A stretch of DNA of 64,000 nucleotides, taken from positions 1-64,000 of the forward strand of contig JBBQEJ010000004.1 in assembly GCA_038320555.1 (NCBI GenBank). Direction: 5' to 3'. Below are positions 61,684 through 64,000 of this stretch, in pieces; position 1 is the stretch's first letter; the number at the start of each line of letters is the position of its first letter. The notes under the pieces were generated by a model. That model saw only the letters and a list, made by a program, of their open reading frames with translations, searched no databases and had not been told where the DNA came from. Origin of the DNA: JALZOC01 sp038320555. Its GTDB lineage: Bacteria > Acidobacteriota > Vicinamibacteria > Vicinamibacterales > 2-12-FULL-66-21. The position numbers and the translations under genes were made by a program.

Positions 61684-62880
61684 ATGAAAAACATGGCGGT
61701 GCGCCTGACGCTCGTGTGTCTTTTCGTCGTGGCAAGCAGCGTGGCGGCGTACCTTGTCTGGACCGGTGAGTCCCTCGCGGGCCGCGACCTCAACGCCACG
61801 CGTCAGTTCGAGCACGCCGCCTTTGCTGTCGAACAGAACGTGCTGGATCTACGCTCCGCGCAGCAGGCATACGTGGCCGCCGGACAGGGCGACGAGTTCT
61901 GGATCTCGAAAGCCGCGACGGCGGCAATCGCCGTGCGAGCCGCGCTCGACGCCCTGCGCGCACAGGCTGCCTCGCCGGAGGCACAATCGATCATCGACAA
62001 CGCATCGAGTGCGCTCGAAGATTTCGAGCAGATGGATCGCCGCGCGCGTGAGTACACACGGAATAATCAGAAACTGCTGGCGTCGGACCTGATTTTCACA
62101 GATGGCCTCGAAACGACTGGCGTCGTGGTCGAGTCAATCGATCGGGCCCGCGCCGCCGAGGTCCAGGCGCGCGACGCGGCGTTGGCGGACACTCGGCGCG
62201 CGGAACTCATCGCCGTAGGCGCGGCCGGGGCGGTGGGCCTCGTGGCGATCATGCTGCTCGTTCCGAGGCGGCAGGACCCAATGCGTGCAGAACCGGCCAC
62301 GAAACGCGAGACTGGTCCTCCGGCCCCGCTCGATGCGTTCGATCTCAGGGCTGCCGTTGATCCGGTCCCACAGACGAAACCGGATACAACGGCGGCGCAG
62401 CCGGCGTCGCTGGATCTCGGGGCAGTCGCCTCCTTGTGCACCGATCTCGCCCGCCTCGTCGATACCCGAGCGCTTCCCGCGATTCTGGCACAGGCCGCGA
62501 CAGTGCTGGATGCGCCAGGGATCGTGCTCTGGATTGCCGATCCCGACGGACACGAGCTCAGCCCGATCGTCACCCACGGTTACTCGCAGCAGATGGTGAC
62601 GCGGCTCGGGACCATCCTGCGGGACGCGGAGAATGTGACGGCGTCCGCGTTTCGAACCTCGCTCGTCCAAATCGTCGATGCGGACGCGGTGTCGAACGGC
62701 GCAATCGCCGCGCCGCTCGTCACTCCCGCCGGATGTGTCGGCGTCATGGCCGCTGAAGTGCGCCACGAAGGAGAGAAGGACTCCGGCAAGCTGGCGGCGG
62801 CCACGATCGTTGCCGCTCAGCTGGCAACGCTCGTGGGACCGCCGTCCACTCGCTCCCAGGCGAGAGCCGACGCCATGTAG
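61684..62880 (+). CDS. Membrane sensor-like protein with GAF-like C-terminal domain
   Basis: The protein has 398 residues. Helix 1 (VRLTLVCLFVVASSVAAYLVW) and helix 2 (LIAVGAAGAVGLVAIMLLVP, about residue 175) flank a periplasmic four-helix segment like chemoreceptor or CHASE3 sensor domains. After a Pro/Thr/Ala linker, residues 235-390 resemble a GAF domain (LDAPGIVLWIADPDGHELSPIVTHGY, ...AAPLVTPAGCVGVMAAEVRH). No kinase, methyl-accepting or cyclase domain follows, so it may signal by protein contacts. CGGAGG precedes the ATG. Confidence 0.75.
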   Translation: MKNMAVRLTLVCLFVVASSVAAYLVWTGESLAGRDLNATRQFEHAAFAVEQNVLDLRSAQQAYVAAGQGDEFWISKAATAAIAVRAALDALRAQAASPEAQSIIDNASSALEDFEQMDRRAREYTRNNQKLLASDLIFTDGLETTGVVVESIDRARAAEVQARDAALADTRRAELIAVGAAGAVGLVAIMLLVPRRQDPMRAEPATKRETGPPAPLDAFDLRAAVDPVPQTKPDTTAAQPASLDLGAVASLCTDLARLVDTRALPAILAQAATVLDAPGIVLWIADPDGHELSPIVTHGYSQQMVTRLGTILRDAENVTASAFRTSLVQIVDADAVSNGAIAAPLVTPAGCVGVMAAEVRHEGEKDSGKLAAATIVAAQLATLVGPPSTRSQARADAM

Positions 62881-62890
62881 ACCGATCGAA

Positions 62891-63811
62891 TCAGATCTCC
62901 GACCGATAGGTCCGCCCCCTGCGCGTCGTTTCCGCCTTGCCTTTCAGCGTCAGCGATTTCTTGTCCCGTACAACACCCACCGTAAACTCATCGCCGTCCT
63001 CCAGCCGCTGGATGCGGCGTCGCAGATCCGAGGGCGCCGCCACGTCGCTGCCGTTGAACGACGTAATGATGTCGCCGGCCTTGATACCGACTTTCGAGGC
63101 GGCGGAATTATCCGCGATCGACGTCACGAGCACGCCGTCCTTGACCCCGAAATAAGCGGCCAGCTGGTCCGACAGATAATCCACAGAAATCCCCAGGCCG
63201 TTACCGGTCCGCCACACGAACGTGTCGATGTCCGGGAAGGCCGGGGCGGCAGGGGGCGCCGGCGGGGCGGGCGTCGCAGGGCGAGCGGGGCGTGCCGGTG
63301 GTGCAGGCATGTCGAAGGAGAAATCGCGGCCGAAATCGCGCAAGACGCGAGCGCCCTCGAGATCACTAAACACACTCAAGCCGCTGCTTTCGCGCGGCTC
63401 CACGGTCACGTTGATTCTCTGGCCGTCCCGTACGACGGCTGCCTGAGCCTTGCGGCCCACCGGGGTTTCCTGCACGAGCCGTGTAAACTGCCGCACGCTG
63501 CGAACTCGTTCACCGTCGAACTCGGCGACGATGTCACCCTTCTTCATGCCGGCCCTGGACGCCGGGCTGTCCTCCGCGACGTCCTCAATTACGACCCCTC
63601 CCTGTGCGGGCAGCTTTCCTGCCTTGGCGTCGCTGTCCTCGACGTCGCGGATCGTTACGCCAATCTGGCCTCCGCGACTGCTGAGAATCTCGAGCGCGCG
63701 CGGTGCCACGGCACGCGTCGGGCTCTGACCGTGAACCGGCGGCAAGAAAGCGCCGGCTCCGGACGCGACGAGCAGAGCCGCGGCGACCGCAGCCATCTTC
63801 CATGCGTTCAT
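62891..63811 (-). CDS. Exported protein with two PDZ domains, no protease domain
   Basis: The protein has 306 residues with a signal peptide (MAAVAAALLVASGAGAF). PDZ 1 spans about residues 45-125 (GGVVIEDVAEDSPASRAGMKKGDIVAEFDGERV). A Pro/Ala linker (PAPPARPARPATPAPPAPP) covers 168-190. PDZ 2 spans about 200-285 (DGVLVTSIADNSAASKVGIKAGDIITSFNG). It lacks the HtrA catalytic domain, so it is probably a periplasmic scaffold or a regulator of proteases. The Shine-Dalgarno GGAGG is 9 nt before the ATG. A 10-bp tandem repeat fills its upstream region. Confidence 0.85.
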   Translation of the reverse strand: MNAWKMAAVAAALLVASGAGAFLPPVHGQSPTRAVAPRALEILSSRGGQIGVTIRDVEDSDAKAGKLPAQGGVVIEDVAEDSPASRAGMKKGDIVAEFDGERVRSVRQFTRLVQETPVGRKAQAAVVRDGQRINVTVEPRESSGLSVFSDLEGARVLRDFGRDFSFDMPAPPARPARPATPAPPAPPAAPAFPDIDTFVWRTGNGLGISVDYLSDQLAAYFGVKDGVLVTSIADNSAASKVGIKAGDIITSFNGSDVAAPSDLRRRIQRLEDGDEFTVGVVRDKKSLTLKGKAETTRRGRTYRSEI

Positions 63812-63830
63812 ATCAGCAACCTCCGAACCT

Positions 63831-63937
63831 TGTGGAACGTTGTAGAACTTCGCAGGGCTACGCAGAACCTTGCAGAATCCGGCAGAACCCCGTAGAACCT
63901 TGCAGAACCCTGTAGAACCTCGCAGAACCCTGTAACC
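63831..63937. repeat. Ten-bp tandem repeat, consensus YGYAGAACCY, about 10.5 units
   Basis: Ten full units in exact 10-bp register (TGTGGAACGT, TGTAGAACTT, CGCAGGGCTA, CGCAGAACCT, TGCAGAATCC ...) plus a partial one. A further imperfect unit at 63821 (CTCCGAACCT) carries the Shine-Dalgarno of the PDZ gene. Period 10 equals one helical turn. No coding role. Confidence 0.75.
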
Positions 63938-64000
63938 CGGTCCAGCTTCCGAAAAGTGAGACGAGGCCCTCCCGCAAAAGGTTGTGCCCTTACGACGCTC

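Noticed and set aside
63831..63937. CRISPR array
   Set aside because: The period is 10 bp with no spacers and no cas genes, so it is a simple tandem repeat.

Overview
The window is high-GC bacterial chromosome (about 63% GC by eye) with mostly single genes and short operons on both strands. Several features point to an Acidobacteriota bacterium, probably Vicinamibacteria-like (inference). They are a VWA protein of the acidobacterial VWFA-related type, a remnant of a CarboxypepD-plug TonB receptor next to a LolA-like gene, a CadC-type winged-helix/TPR regulator, many secreted peptidases, and abundant intergenic palindromic repeats. No rRNA, tRNA, CRISPR array, prophage, transposase or integron was found. 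Three genes carry single-base frameshifts, so the assembly may come from error-prone or metagenomic reads.

Layout. 1-9.4 kb: 5' part of metH behind an ArsR/SAM-methyltransferase regulator, a secreted SnoaL-like protein, two alpha/beta hydrolases, a low-affinity iron permease-like protein, oligoendopeptidase F, a TetA-like MFS pump, a cyclophilin and a small CALGA/HLND protein. 9.4-20.2 kb: a very long DUF349 protein, two amidohydrolases, a YfcE-like phosphodiesterase, an OmpR/histidine-kinase pair (kinase frameshifted), and a LolA-like/TonB-receptor locus reduced by deletions. 20.2-28.2 kb: MFS, unknown helical protein, FAD amine oxidase (frameshifted), class A beta-lactamase-like hydrolase, outer-membrane protein, CadC-like regulator, truncated LD-carboxypeptidase. 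28-39.9 kb: HEAT-cyclophilin, dipeptidyl peptidase III, beta-CASP nuclease, D-cysteine desulfhydrase-like PLP enzyme divergent from an MTHFR-like protein, Cys-rich unknown, aminotransferase, SDR, LigD-type polymerase domain. 40-52.3 kb: Tat-exported class V aminotransferase fold, an M16 peptidase pair (second member frameshifted), outer-membrane protein, OmpA lipoprotein and VWA protein, aminotransferase plus AI-2E permease, DUF5658-like protein, KBL/AONS-type synthase plus RsbU-like phosphatase. 52.4-64 kb: glycosyltransferase 39-like, M1 aminopeptidase, orphan NuoG-like protein, DsbD, lipid kinase, membrane sensor-like protein, double-PDZ protein.

What ties it together. (i) Genes fall into two translation-start classes. 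Some have a clear Shine-Dalgarno. Others have a -10 hexamer of form TANNNT ending exactly 6 nt (sometimes 7-8) before the start codon, as expected for leaderless mRNAs. (ii) The intergenic space is filled with several families of long imperfect palindromes, many between convergent genes. (iii) Several loci show decay or assembly scars. No multi-gene novel system is obvious. The most original signals are the palindromic repeat families, the leaderless promoter architecture, the shrunken TonB receptor and the MTHFR-like protein.
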